Of a stretch of DNA of 64,000 nt, positions 43,174-51,850 are shown piece by piece. The position numbers and the translations under genes are program-made. Every line of letters begins with the position of its first letter. Within the stretch, counting starts at the first letter, position 1. Origin of the DNA: Vagococcus_D sp963518325 (GTDB taxonomy: Bacteria > Bacillota > Bacilli > Lactobacillales > Vagococcaceae). The DNA lies in assembly GCF_963518325.1 (NCBI RefSeq), contig NZ_CAUQJB010000005.1:62001-126000 (forward strand), read 5' to 3'. The notes under the pieces were generated by a model. It saw only the letters and a program-made list of their open reading frames with translations, was not told where the DNA came from and ran no database searches.

Positions 43174-44537
43174 TAGATAAAATACTGCATAAACAAACTG
43201 GCAATATTAAAATAGATTAGCACACTGGTTAAATCACTTAAGGTCGTAATAAAAGGACCACTAGCCACAGCCGGATCAAAGCCCAGCTTATCCATCAACA
43301 TAGGAATTAAACTACCAGCCAAATTAGCCACGGTAATCGCGCAAATCATCGCCATTCCGATCACAAATCCTAAGGGAAAATTCTGTTGCCAGATGCCCAC
43401 CACCACGAAAATAGTAACTCCTGTAACCACACCTGTAATTAACCCCGTTAAAACCTCACTGAGAATCAAACTAAAAAAACCACTGTCTTTATCATCTTTT
43501 ACAGCTAAACGACGAACAGCTACAGCCAAAGACTGGGTCCCAGCATTACCAGCCGTCCCAGTAATTAAGGAGATAAAGACAGCCAAAATACTGGCTTCAC
43601 TCACCATCTCTTCATAACGCCCAATCAAGGTGGCCGTTGACATCCCTAAAAATAACAAGGTGATTAACCAAGGCAACCGTTTGGATGCCGCTTTAAAAGG
43701 ATTTTCACTTGACTCCTCAACGTCAACCCCTGCCAAACCAGAATAATCACTAGCCGCTTCATCATCGATAACATCGATAATATCATCAACCGTTACAATT
43801 CCCAGTAAATGATCCTCGTAGTCGGTAACCGGCACAGCCAGGAAGTCGTAATCACGAATCGTTCGTGCCACATCTTCTTGATCATCCCCTACTTTTACCG
43901 AAATTACCCGTTCACTCATCAAGTCAGAGATCATCACATCGTCATCATTGACAATTAAATCTCGCAGGGAAATAACCCCTACTAAGACGTTTTCCTGATT
44001 GACTACAAACACATAATAAATGGTTTCCGCAGCTTTTGCTTCATTCTTAAGCAAATACATAGCCGATCGGACAGTCTGATTAGCAACAATCGAGACATAT
44101 TCCGTCGTCATAATTGACCCAGCTGTCTCATCTTCATAATGAAGCAATTCTTTAATTTCTCTGGCACTTTCCGGATTCATCAAACTTAAATACTTAGCAA
44201 CGCTTGTTTTATCCAACTGATTTAATGTATCCACTGCATTATCCGTGTACATCTCAGCCAGCATGTCAGCCACATAACTAGGCTTCATCTCAGTCAGATA
44301 TTCCTCAACATCTTCTTCATCCTCTTCAATGACATCGAACATGTCCGCCATCTCTTTAGGTGAAAGATAGGTATAAAGTCGTTGACGTTCCGTTTCATTC
44401 AGAGATAAATAAAATTGGCCCTGTTCATAAATATGTAAATCAAAAAACAATTCACGAAACTCATTTAATCGATCGGCTTGAAGATCTTGTAGTAATTGAG
44501 CGTATTGTTCTTCAATGGTCATTTGATTATCACTCAC
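43173..44537 (-). CDS. mgtE: Magnesium transporter MgtE
   Basis: A 454-residue MgtE channel. A cytoplasmic helical N-domain (about residues 20-130) is followed by two CBS domains (about 135-260; TTEYVSIVANQTVRSAMYLL and ISDLMSERVISVKVGDDQ), a plug helix and five membrane helices with the pore motif SLITGTAGNAGTQSLAVAVR. Intracellular magnesium closes the channel through the N and CBS domains. The start is GTG with GGAGGAG 5 nt upstream. It follows the pseudouridine synthase gene after only 15 nt, so no room exists for an M-box leader. Confidence 0.94.
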   Translation of the reverse strand: MSDNQMTIEEQYAQLLQDLQADRLNEFRELFFDLHIYEQGQFYLSLNETERQRLYTYLSPKEMADMFDVIEEDEEDVEEYLTEMKPSYVADMLAEMYTDNAVDTLNQLDKTSVAKYLSLMNPESAREIKELLHYEDETAGSIMTTEYVSIVANQTVRSAMYLLKNEAKAAETIYYVFVVNQENVLVGVISLRDLIVNDDDVMISDLMSERVISVKVGDDQEDVARTIRDYDFLAVPVTDYEDHLLGIVTVDDIIDVIDDEAASDYSGLAGVDVEESSENPFKAASKRLPWLITLLFLGMSTATLIGRYEEMVSEASILAVFISLITGTAGNAGTQSLAVAVRRLAVKDDKDSGFFSLILSEVLTGLITGVVTGVTIFVVVGIWQQNFPLGFVIGMAMICAITVANLAGSLIPMLMDKLGFDPAVASGPFITTLSDLTSVLIYFNIASLFMQYFI

Positions 44538-44552
44538 AATTTCTCCTCCAAT

Positions 44553-45455
44553 CTATCGGCTAATTTGTGCCTCGTAAACATTTTCCATGTCTTCTGGTAA
44601 AGGTAAGCGCAAATCAATTAACTCCTGAGTAAAAGGGTGCTCAAAGACTAACTGAGCACAGTGGAGTGCCTGTCGTTGAATCCCCTTGGTCAAATCACCA
44701 TGGTACATCTCATCCCCTAACAAAGGGCAACCTATGGCTTCAAAATGAACCCTAATTTGATGAGTACGGCCTGTGTGCAGCTGAATATCCACTAAGGCCA
44801 CATCCTCAGATCTGGCTTGCAACCAATACTCGGTCTTAGAAGCCAAACCAGTCGGTCCTGTTTGCCGTTTTAAAATCGAGGTTACATCACGTTCAATTGG
44901 CAAGTTAATGATAGCATGCTTTTCCAGATTAGCTAATTCGCCGCCCACTAAGGCTTGGTATTTTTTTAAAATCCTTTTTTCCCGTAAAGCTTTATCCAAC
45001 ATGGCATGGGCAAAACCGTGCTTAGCGAATAACATTAACCCAGTAGTGTCTCGGTCTAAACGTGTCACCACATGAATCACCCGATTTACTGATTTTTTTT
45101 CCGTGACATAATGCTTCACCCGATTCGCCATTGTGCCATTAGGGTGATACTGAGCCGGAATAGAGGCCACATCTGTAGGTTTATTGACGACTAAAAAATG
45201 CTCGTCTTCGAAAATAACTTCAATGGGTGTAGCATCCAAGAGCAAGGTTTCATGCTCACCTTCATCGGGAATCCGAATACTCAGGACATCCCCTTTTTGA
45301 AGTTGATACAACACATTTTCAACCTGCTGGTTCACCATGATCGTTCCGCCTTGAAACTTAATCTTTGCCAGCAACCCACGTGATACGCCTTTTGTTCTAA
45401 TGTACTCTTTAATCTGTTGACTGTCTTCTAATTCATAGGACCACGAAAACTGCAT
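44553..45455 (-). CDS. RluD-family pseudouridine synthase (yjbO-like)
   Basis: A 300-residue RluA-family enzyme. The catalytic motif is TRLDRDTTG (Asp in RLD), with Thr in place of the more usual His before RLD, and GRTHQIRVHFEAIGCPLLGD follows. The N-terminal region carries an S4-like fold (TKGVSRGLLAKIKFQGGTIMVN). It closes the relQ-nadK-rluD operon conserved in Firmicutes. Its ATG is 1 nt after the nadK stop codon; the longer frame to 45500 lies inside nadK and has no reason to be used. Confidence 0.92.
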   Translation of the reverse strand: MQFSWSYELEDSQQIKEYIRTKGVSRGLLAKIKFQGGTIMVNQQVENVLYQLQKGDVLSIRIPDEGEHETLLLDATPIEVIFEDEHFLVVNKPTDVASIPAQYHPNGTMANRVKHYVTEKKSVNRVIHVVTRLDRDTTGLMLFAKHGFAHAMLDKALREKRILKKYQALVGGELANLEKHAIINLPIERDVTSILKRQTGPTGLASKTEYWLQARSEDVALVDIQLHTGRTHQIRVHFEAIGCPLLGDEMYHGDLTKGIQRQALHCAQLVFEHPFTQELIDLRLPLPEDMENVYEAQISR

Positions 45456-45456
45456 G

Positions 45457-46275
45457 TTATGCTTCTCCTTGCCTTTCAGGACTCTCTTCAATAAAGGCAT
45501 CTTTCACACGGCGCCAAAAATGAGTATGGCGATACGACGTAAAATGAATCCGCTCATCGGCAATCCGATATTGAATACTAGTAATACTTGATTGAGGCAA
45601 ATTAAGTTGATCTACTGATAACAAATAATCATCTGCCGCCTGTAAATCAATCGTAATCCACTCATTATTGGCAATAATAATCGGTGACCCCAGAGAGCGG
45701 TACACCCGATTATTCAGTGAGGCAATCTGAGTCATCTGCAAAGCATTCACTCGTGGATGAAGGACCGCCCCTCCAACACTTTTATTGTAACCTGTCGAGC
45801 CCGTTGGTGTAGCAACAGACAGTCCATCTCCACGGAATCGTTCAAAAATCTCCTCTTTGATAAATATATCTGCTACCATGGTCCGATTGATTCGTTTAAT
45901 CGTGCATTCGTTTAGAGCCAAAAAGTGTTGCGTTTCTTTTTGATCATCGAAGAAAATCGTGACATCAAGCAAGGGATAACTGACACTGCTGCCTTCGTCC
46001 TTCAGCAGACTCTCAACTAATTCTTCCAATTCATAATCTCGCCAATCCGTGTAAAAACCTAAATGACCCGTATGGATACCAACAAAACGGATATCATCCA
46101 GCATATGGGCATAACGGTGAAACGCCGACAAAAGAGTCCCATCGCCACCAATTGAAATCACAATATCCGGTTTTTTTTCTTCCAACTCTATCTCTGTCTC
46201 AGCAATCAAAGCCTTTAATCGCTCTGTGACTAGTTGGGATTTCTCCGAATGATTGGCTATTATTGACACTTTCAT
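45457..46275 (-). CDS. nadK: NAD kinase
   Basis: A 272-residue ATP-NAD kinase of the PpnK family. The diacylglycerol-kinase-like loop ISIGGDGTLL is at residues 41-50; the NAD-binding ALNECTIKR and the GDGLSVATPTGSTGYNKSVGG segment are complete. It makes NADP from NAD. It lies between relQ (36 nt upstream) and rluD, so it is transcribed with them. GGAGGTG is placed 7 nt before the ATG. Confidence 0.95.
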   Translation of the reverse strand: MKVSIIANHSEKSQLVTERLKALIAETEIELEEKKPDIVISIGGDGTLLSAFHRYAHMLDDIRFVGIHTGHLGFYTDWRDYELEELVESLLKDEGSSVSYPLLDVTIFFDDQKETQHFLALNECTIKRINRTMVADIFIKEEIFERFRGDGLSVATPTGSTGYNKSVGGAVLHPRVNALQMTQIASLNNRVYRSLGSPIIIANNEWITIDLQAADDYLLSVDQLNLPQSSITSIQYRIADERIHFTSYRHTHFWRRVKDAFIEESPERQGEA

Positions 46276-46310
46276 CTAGTTCACCTCCAAGTATTCTGGT
46301 TACTTTCTAA

Positions 46311-47027
46311 CTATTCAGGTGTCTCATCCGACCCCCTCTGTTCTTTTAATTCCTCTAACAACTTATTTTCATGAAGCTTTAAGAAATCCTGATAATATAA
46401 ATCATCCTGCTTGCCACGACCGTGAGAGAACAAGTGCTGAGCTTCTTGAATTTCTTCACGAATTTTCGACATTTCTTCATCCAATAGATTAGCCGCTTCT
46501 GAGGCATTGCGCAATCGTTCATTAATTTCTTGAGGGAACTCTCCCTGGTATTTATAATTCAAGGAATGTTCAATCGTTGCCCAAAAATTCATAGCCAAGG
46601 TTCTGATTTGAATTTCTGCGTAAATCTTTTTCTCCCCAGTAATAATCTGCACCGGGTATTCAATAATTAAATGATATGAACGATAACCACTCTCTTTCAT
46701 GTTGGTAATATAATCTCGTTCCTGCACGACAGTCATGTCCTTGCGACTGCGAATTAAGCGAACCACTTCATAGATATCATCAACAAATTGACACATGATT
46801 CGCAATCCTGCGATATCTTGCATCTCACTCTCTAATTTGTCCATCGGGATGCCCCGTAACTTTGACTTGATTTTAATACTATCCGCCGGTTTAACACGCC
46901 CCGTCACAAATTCAATTGGTGCATGTTGATTTCTTTCTCTAAATTGCTTGCGGATTCCTTTTAATTTGATTTTCATTTCCGATACCGCTTGTTCGTACGG
47001 CGCTAAAAACAATTCCCATTTTTCCAT
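46311..47027 (-). CDS. relQ: Small alarmone synthetase RelQ
   Basis: A 238-residue GTP pyrophosphokinase of the RelQ/SAS1 group, with only the synthetase domain. It has DIAGLRIMCQFVDDIYEV, the substrate loop ESGYRSYHLIIEYPV and EIQIRTLAMNFWATIEHSLNYK (shown in part). It makes (p)ppGpp, links stress to growth, and in Enterococcus is constitutively expressed. The helical C-terminal tail supports the tetramer. First gene of the relQ-nadK-rluD operon and divergent from yjbK. Confidence 0.94.
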   Translation of the reverse strand: MEKWELFLAPYEQAVSEMKIKLKGIRKQFRERNQHAPIEFVTGRVKPADSIKIKSKLRGIPMDKLESEMQDIAGLRIMCQFVDDIYEVVRLIRSRKDMTVVQERDYITNMKESGYRSYHLIIEYPVQIITGEKKIYAEIQIRTLAMNFWATIEHSLNYKYQGEFPQEINERLRNASEAANLLDEEMSKIREEIQEAQHLFSHGRGKQDDLYYQDFLKLHENKLLEELKEQRGSDETPE

Positions 47028-47335
47028 CCTAGCAACCTCATTTTCATTCTTAATAAACTTTTTAAAACCACTTTATCAGTAAGGGATTTAACGCCCACTT
47101 ACCTAAATCAACATAGCTAGACTAAAAATAGCGGCTTATTGCCACAAGCTTTATTCTAGCATAAAATCAAAAAAAAAGTTAGTTAACTGGCAGTGATTCC
47201 AATAAAAAGAGTCTCAATTAGATAGTTATTATTTGACGCTAGCCCGATTTTAAGGCAAACTATAAAGAAACGGATACACTTTACTGTTTAAATATAAATA
47301 TAACGAAGGTTAATAATACAAAGAAGAAGGTAACC
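47028..47335. other. Divergent promoter region relQ / yjbK
   Basis: 308 bp without a gene. It is A/T-rich and should hold both promoters. TTGACG at 47233-47238 and TATAAA at 47261-47266 are visible towards yjbK, but their 22-bp spacing is too long for a standard promoter. No structured RNA was recognised. Confidence 0.4.
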
Positions 47336-47926
47336 ATGAGCGAAGTCATAGAAATCGAATATAAAAGCCTCTTAACTCAAGAGGAGTATCAACAACTGTG
47401 GCAACAATACATTGCTGATTCAACTACTAGCTTTACCCAAACTAATGTCTATTACGACACTGAGGATTTCCATTTAAAGGACCTTGGCATGGGCTTGCGA
47501 ATTCGTCTATTATCAACTAAAGCCGAGCTTACCTTAAAGTCACCCTTAATAACTGGTGAGGGATTACTAGAAACGACAGATGAATTAGCCCTGCCCATAG
47601 CCCAACAACTGGTGACAAAGCAAATAATTCCAGCAGAGGGTGCTGTAGCCGAGAAACTAAAAAGCCTTGGCATTAACCGCCACCAATTAACTGTCCATGG
47701 TCAACTGACCACAAAGCGAGTGGAAGCTCAACTAGAGCCAACCATTCTACTTGTATTAGACGAAAGCTGGTACCATGGGAAACATGATTATGAGCTAGAA
47801 ATGGAAGTCAGTGATCCACACCTCGGGAAGGAATACTTTGTGAATTTCCTCAAAGAAAACGCGATCGACTATAAGGTTGCCAAAAATAAAATTGTACGTA
47901 CATTTGAATCGAAAATGTCTAATTAA
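47336..47926 (+). CDS. yjbK: CYTH domain protein YjbK
   Basis: A 196-residue protein of the CYTH superfamily. The defining EIEYK (ExExK) is at residues 6-10, followed by alternating charged beta strands typical of a triphosphate tunnel (RIRLLSTKAELTLKSP, DESWYHGKHDYELEMEV). CYTH enzymes hydrolyse or cyclise triphosphate substrates, and some Firmicutes members are inorganic triphosphatases. Neighbouring relQ and spxH is the conserved yjb order. Confidence 0.88.
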   Translation: MSEVIEIEYKSLLTQEEYQQLWQQYIADSTTSFTQTNVYYDTEDFHLKDLGMGLRIRLLSTKAELTLKSPLITGEGLLETTDELALPIAQQLVTKQIIPAEGAVAEKLKSLGINRHQLTVHGQLTTKRVEAQLEPTILLVLDESWYHGKHDYELEMEVSDPHLGKEYFVNFLKENAIDYKVAKNKIVRTFESKMSN

Positions 47927-48006
47927 GCCGTTTCATTTCAAATTTGCTTAATTTTCTGATACATTAGGAGTACGAAAGAAAGAAATGGAATTATGGGGGA
48001 ATGGCT

Positions 48007-48657
48007 ATGATTGAAATCTATTTGTTTATCCACCCTCTCTGCTCAGAAAGCTTAGCATCTGAAAAGAGAATCTTACAAATGATTCAAACTGAGCACAAGA
48101 AAGTACAATTTAAGTTTCTACCATTGCTCAACTTGCAAAGTTTTCAACAATATCTACAGGATCATCACTTAGAAGCTATCGGCATTCATGAGCGCAATCG
48201 CTTGTTTGAAGCCTCTTACTCAGCCGCTTTGGACTACAAAGCCATGCAGTTACAAGGAAAGAAAAAAGGACGAGCTTTTCTTTTGAAACTTCAAGAGAAA
48301 ATTTGCATACAAAACGCCAGCTATTCAGACTCACTAGTTGATGGGATTGTAACAAAAATTGGAGGAGATTTGTCGATGTTTCGCGCCGACCGGTCGTCAG
48401 CAATCGTTCACGATTCATTTATATCCGACCAGGAGACGGCAAAAGAAATGAAGGTTTGTAAAAACACTTCTGCCGTTGTTTTTAACTACGCCTGTGACCG
48501 CGATTTTGGCGTCTTAATCGAAGAGGAACCGACCTCGGAAATTTTGCATGAACTTTTCAAAACAAATGAAAAAACCTGTTTTGATACGTATGTAGAGACT
48601 GGGCAAATCAAACCGCCCAAACTAAACGATTATTGTTTACGACTAATTGAAAATTAA
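48007..48657 (+). CDS. spxH: SpxH/YjbH ClpXP adaptor for Spx
   Basis: A 216-residue DsbA-like thioredoxin-fold protein. YjbH binds the regulator Spx and hands it to ClpXP, setting the disulfide-stress response. Here the redox motif is degenerate, C12-SE-S15, with the second Cys replaced by Ser; known family members do not need this motif for adaptor work. The start at 48007 has GGGGG 7 nt upstream; an ATG at 48001 is too close to it. It sits in the conserved pepF/yjbK neighbourhood and is convergent with pepF. Confidence 0.82.
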   Translation: MIEIYLFIHPLCSESLASEKRILQMIQTEHKKVQFKFLPLLNLQSFQQYLQDHHLEAIGIHERNRLFEASYSAALDYKAMQLQGKKKGRAFLLKLQEKICIQNASYSDSLVDGIVTKIGGDLSMFRADRSSAIVHDSFISDQETAKEMKVCKNTSAVVFNYACDRDFGVLIEEEPTSEILHELFKTNEKTCFDTYVETGQIKPPKLNDYCLRLIEN

Positions 48658-48700
48658 AAAAGAGTGACATTCTCAGAATTTGAGAATGTCACTCTTTTTT
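48656..48700. terminator. Bidirectional terminator spxH / pepF
   Basis: A perfect 20-bp stem with A6 on the left and T6 on the right (48656-48675 against 48681-48700, 5-nt loop). It overlaps the stop codons on both sides. Confidence 0.92.
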
Positions 48701-50508
48701 TACAAGGCCTCGATCAATGCTTCAAACTCCTCAAGACGTGCTTCAAAAACCGCCATGGCTTCTTCAAGATAAACCGGCTGAGTCATATCGACACCAGCTT
48801 TTTTCATCACTTCGATTGGGAAGTCGCTGCTGCCTGATTTCAAATAAGTCAAGTAATCTTCCAGAGCATGGGGTTCCTGCTTGATGATTTTATTCGCCAA
48901 CGTCGAGGCAGCTGAAAAACCTGTTGAGTATTGATACACGTAATAATTATAATAAAAATGAGGAATTCGCGCCCATTCAACCGCAATCTCAGGATCACGA
49001 GCAACAGCATCACCATAATATTCTGCATTTAAATTCCCATAATAATCACTGAGGTATTCACTCGTTAAAGGCACTCCTTTAGCATCTTCGGTGTGAATAA
49101 AATGTTCAAATTCAGCAAATTGTGTTTGACGGAAAATAGTCCCTTTAAACCCATCCAAATAACGATTTAAAACAAACGCCCGCACCTTTGGATCTGTTTC
49201 AGTTGCCAATAAGTGCTCCGTCAGAATGTTTTCATTGGTCGTTGATGCTATCTCTGCCAAGAAAATGGAATAATCCCCATAAATATAAGGCTGATTTTTT
49301 CTAGTAAAGTAGCTGTGAACACTGTGGCCCATCTCATGTACTAAGGTATACAGCTGATCCAAACTATTGTGCCAGTTCATTAAAATATAAGGGGCAGTGT
49401 CATAACAACCAGATGAGTAAGCTCCACTGCGTTTTCCTTGGTTCTCAACAACATCGATCCAACGGCTGTCAAAGGCCTCTTCAACCACTGCCATATATTC
49501 AAGTCCAAGGGGTTGTAGAGCAACCAAGGCCTTCCCTTTAGCCTCTTCATAGGAATAACGAATCGGTGCATCGCCTAAAATAGGCGTATACAAATCATAC
49601 ATATGCAAGGTTTCAAGCCCTAATACTTTTTTGCGCAATGCCACATAACGATGCAACAATGGGAGGTTTTCCTTCACCACTTCAAGTAAGCTGTCATATA
49701 CAGCTTCCGGAATATGATTGCTGGCCAAGGCAGCCTCGCGAGCTGAGCTATAATTGCGGATTGTGGCTTTAAAATTATGGGTTTTAACGTGATTGGACAA
49801 GGTTGTGGCAAAGGTATTCTGAAATTGTTGATAAACACTGTACATGCCCTTAAAGGCTTCTTCACGGACTTCTGGGGTCGTACTTTCCAATAACTGCCCA
49901 TATAAGCCATGTGACAATTGAACCCTTTCACCTTTTTCATTTTTAATCGTTGGAAACTTCAAATCTGAATTATTTAAAATCGAAAAGGTTTTACTTGAAG
50001 CCCCAAAAATTTCACCGGCTCCTGCCAATAAGGCTTCTTCTTTTTCCGATAAGATATGAGGGCGTTCCCTTAGGACATTGGCTATAAAATGACGATAGGG
50101 GTCTAATTCCGGTTTCTCGTCTACATAAGACCAAATGGTTTCATCCCTAATTTGCAGAAGTTCAGGTTCAAACCAAGAGATGGCTTCACTAACTTGAGCC
50201 GCTAAACTACTGGATTTAGCATGTAAACCTTGGTAAATTGAGTCCGTCGTATCCTGATCGTTTTTCAAATGAGAATAAACATAAATCACTTCAAATTGAC
50301 GGGTTATTTCACCGATAAACTCAATTGCTCGATACAGTTCGTCTGGGCCCTTTCCTAAGGTCCCTTTATAGATAACTACCTCTTTTAATTTTTTAGAGAC
50401 ATCTTGCAAGGCCTGTTCAAATGCCTGATCATCTGCAAAAATCTTCCTTAAGTCCCATGTCTGCGCGACCTCAAGTTCCGAGCGCTTTGGTAATTGTTGT
50501 GCTTCCAT
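48700..50508 (-). CDS. pepF: Oligoendopeptidase F
   Basis: A 602-residue M3B metallopeptidase. The zinc motif HEMGH is at residues 391-395, with the downstream Glu (EIASTTNE) as third ligand. It has no signal peptide, so it acts in the cytoplasm on oligopeptides of roughly 7-17 residues. It follows coiA, as in Bacillus and Enterococcus (yjbG after yjbF), about 50 nt downstream. The overlap of its stop with a shared terminator is typical of this chromosome. Confidence 0.95.
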   Translation of the reverse strand: MEAQQLPKRSELEVAQTWDLRKIFADDQAFEQALQDVSKKLKEVVIYKGTLGKGPDELYRAIEFIGEITRQFEVIYVYSHLKNDQDTTDSIYQGLHAKSSSLAAQVSEAISWFEPELLQIRDETIWSYVDEKPELDPYRHFIANVLRERPHILSEKEEALLAGAGEIFGASSKTFSILNNSDLKFPTIKNEKGERVQLSHGLYGQLLESTTPEVREEAFKGMYSVYQQFQNTFATTLSNHVKTHNFKATIRNYSSAREAALASNHIPEAVYDSLLEVVKENLPLLHRYVALRKKVLGLETLHMYDLYTPILGDAPIRYSYEEAKGKALVALQPLGLEYMAVVEEAFDSRWIDVVENQGKRSGAYSSGCYDTAPYILMNWHNSLDQLYTLVHEMGHSVHSYFTRKNQPYIYGDYSIFLAEIASTTNENILTEHLLATETDPKVRAFVLNRYLDGFKGTIFRQTQFAEFEHFIHTEDAKGVPLTSEYLSDYYGNLNAEYYGDAVARDPEIAVEWARIPHFYYNYYVYQYSTGFSAASTLANKIIKQEPHALEDYLTYLKSGSSDFPIEVMKKAGVDMTQPVYLEEAMAVFEARLEEFEALIEAL

Positions 50509-50560
50509 TCTTAATCTGCCCCTCTCACATCTTACTTAGGTTTTATAGTTAGTTACTTAT

Positions 50561-51751
50561 TCATGATAGCATATTTTTCCGAGGAGTTACCGAAATATGA
50601 TTGTAGCTTGCCAAGCTTTTTGTCACAGCTAACTCTCGCTCTCGATTATCCTTAAAAACCTTAGGCCGCTGTCTTACAAAAAAATACCCCTCCTTAAACG
50701 TCACATACCCCAACTGATATAAGGCTCGCAAATAATCTGTCAGAAAAAGATTCAAATTCGTTTCCAGAGAAATCATGGGCATCTCATAAAGCTCAAGTTC
50801 ACCCTGAATAACCTGGGCATAGAAGGTCTGAAAAATTGTCGAAAACGTCCCTTTGCCTGTCGTTTCAATAATTGTCCAGACTAATAATCGCCAGATAAAA
50901 ACCGAACCTCTCATTACTATCGGGTGGGTAACAGGTAAGAAGAAGCAGACATCTAACCCTCTGAGATGTACGCCTTGCTGATAGAGCTGTTCTTGAATTA
51001 ACAAGGTCTGGCGATCCCTTCGACATAACCACTCCTCAATTTTTTCAAAATATGCTAATAAAATGGAACGTTCCTTGAACTGACGCCTTATAAAAAGCTG
51101 ATTTTCTTGGGGAAAATGGAGTATCTTCAATAAGCTGTCACTTTCTACTTGCCAGCTTTTTCTTGAGTAATACACCCTTCGCTCACCTGTAACTTCTTCA
51201 ACGTGAAGTACACAGCTCAAGGCTTCTAACTCCACATCTAACTCCCACAAATAAAAACCGATTTTTTGATGGTAGTTCAAGCAGGCACGCTGAAATGCCG
51301 TCAGTCGATTCTCCACAAAAAATTGTTTACCTAACACCCAAATAACTTGATAGCCGTGGCGCTGGTAAGTTTCTGTTCGCTCAACCAAACGAGCTAAAGG
51401 TAATTGACTACATTGAAACTCGATGGCAATCCGCCCTAAAAGAACATCAGGTCGCTGTTTAAGCTCTGGTAAATAAGCTTCCAGTTGATACGTCAGATTA
51501 AAGGTGTCACACCATTGAGCTAATAACCGTTTCCCTTTCAAATGTTCCTCGGTTTCACCTTCTGTCACCCTTTGGCAGGCATTATTTTTTTGATGAGCAA
51601 AATGAGACTGCTTGATTGAACCATTTTTGATGGTTAGAGCCAAACCGCAACTGGAACACCACCATTTTTGACGAGTCAGCTCTCTAATCTCTTCCTTGGT
51701 CTTAAACAACAAATTAATCAACTCCCCATCCTGATTCATTGCAATAAACAT
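50561..51751 (-). CDS. coiA: Competence protein CoiA
   Basis: A 396-residue CoiA-like protein. An N-terminal zinc-ribbon-like part (WWCSSCG...SHFAHQKNNAC) precedes a PD-(D/E)xK-type nuclease core with RPDVLLGRIAIEFQCSQLP near residue 110, then a long helical C-terminus. In streptococci CoiA helps load RecA on incoming DNA. The start at 51751 has GGGGGG 7 nt upstream; the ATG two codons earlier is too close. coiA-pepF is a conserved pair. No other competence gene is in the window. Confidence 0.9.
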   Translation of the reverse strand: MFIAMNQDGELINLLFKTKEEIRELTRQKWWCSSCGLALTIKNGSIKQSHFAHQKNNACQRVTEGETEEHLKGKRLLAQWCDTFNLTYQLEAYLPELKQRPDVLLGRIAIEFQCSQLPLARLVERTETYQRHGYQVIWVLGKQFFVENRLTAFQRACLNYHQKIGFYLWELDVELEALSCVLHVEEVTGERRVYYSRKSWQVESDSLLKILHFPQENQLFIRRQFKERSILLAYFEKIEEWLCRRDRQTLLIQEQLYQQGVHLRGLDVCFFLPVTHPIVMRGSVFIWRLLVWTIIETTGKGTFSTIFQTFYAQVIQGELELYEMPMISLETNLNLFLTDYLRALYQLGYVTFKEGYFFVRQRPKVFKDNRERELAVTKSLASYNHISVTPRKNMLS

Positions 51752-51801
51752 CGCCATTCCCCCCTTTATAACTAAGTACGTTTTTCAGGAGGTATCTCGT
51801 T

Positions 51802-51832
51802 AAAAAAACTCAACAGTTTTCACCGTCGAGTT
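51802..51832 (-). terminator. Terminator of the purine permease gene
   Basis: AACTCGACGGT pairs with ACTGTTGAGTT (with two G-T pairs) around a 4-nt GAAA-type loop and runs into seven T on the minus strand, about 19 nt past the stop. Confidence 0.8.
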
Positions 51833-51850
51833 TCCGATATTATAAATGAA

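Noticed and set aside
44538..44552. M-box magnesium riboswitch before mgtE
   Set aside because: The gene upstream ends 15 nt before mgtE, leaving no room for a leader.
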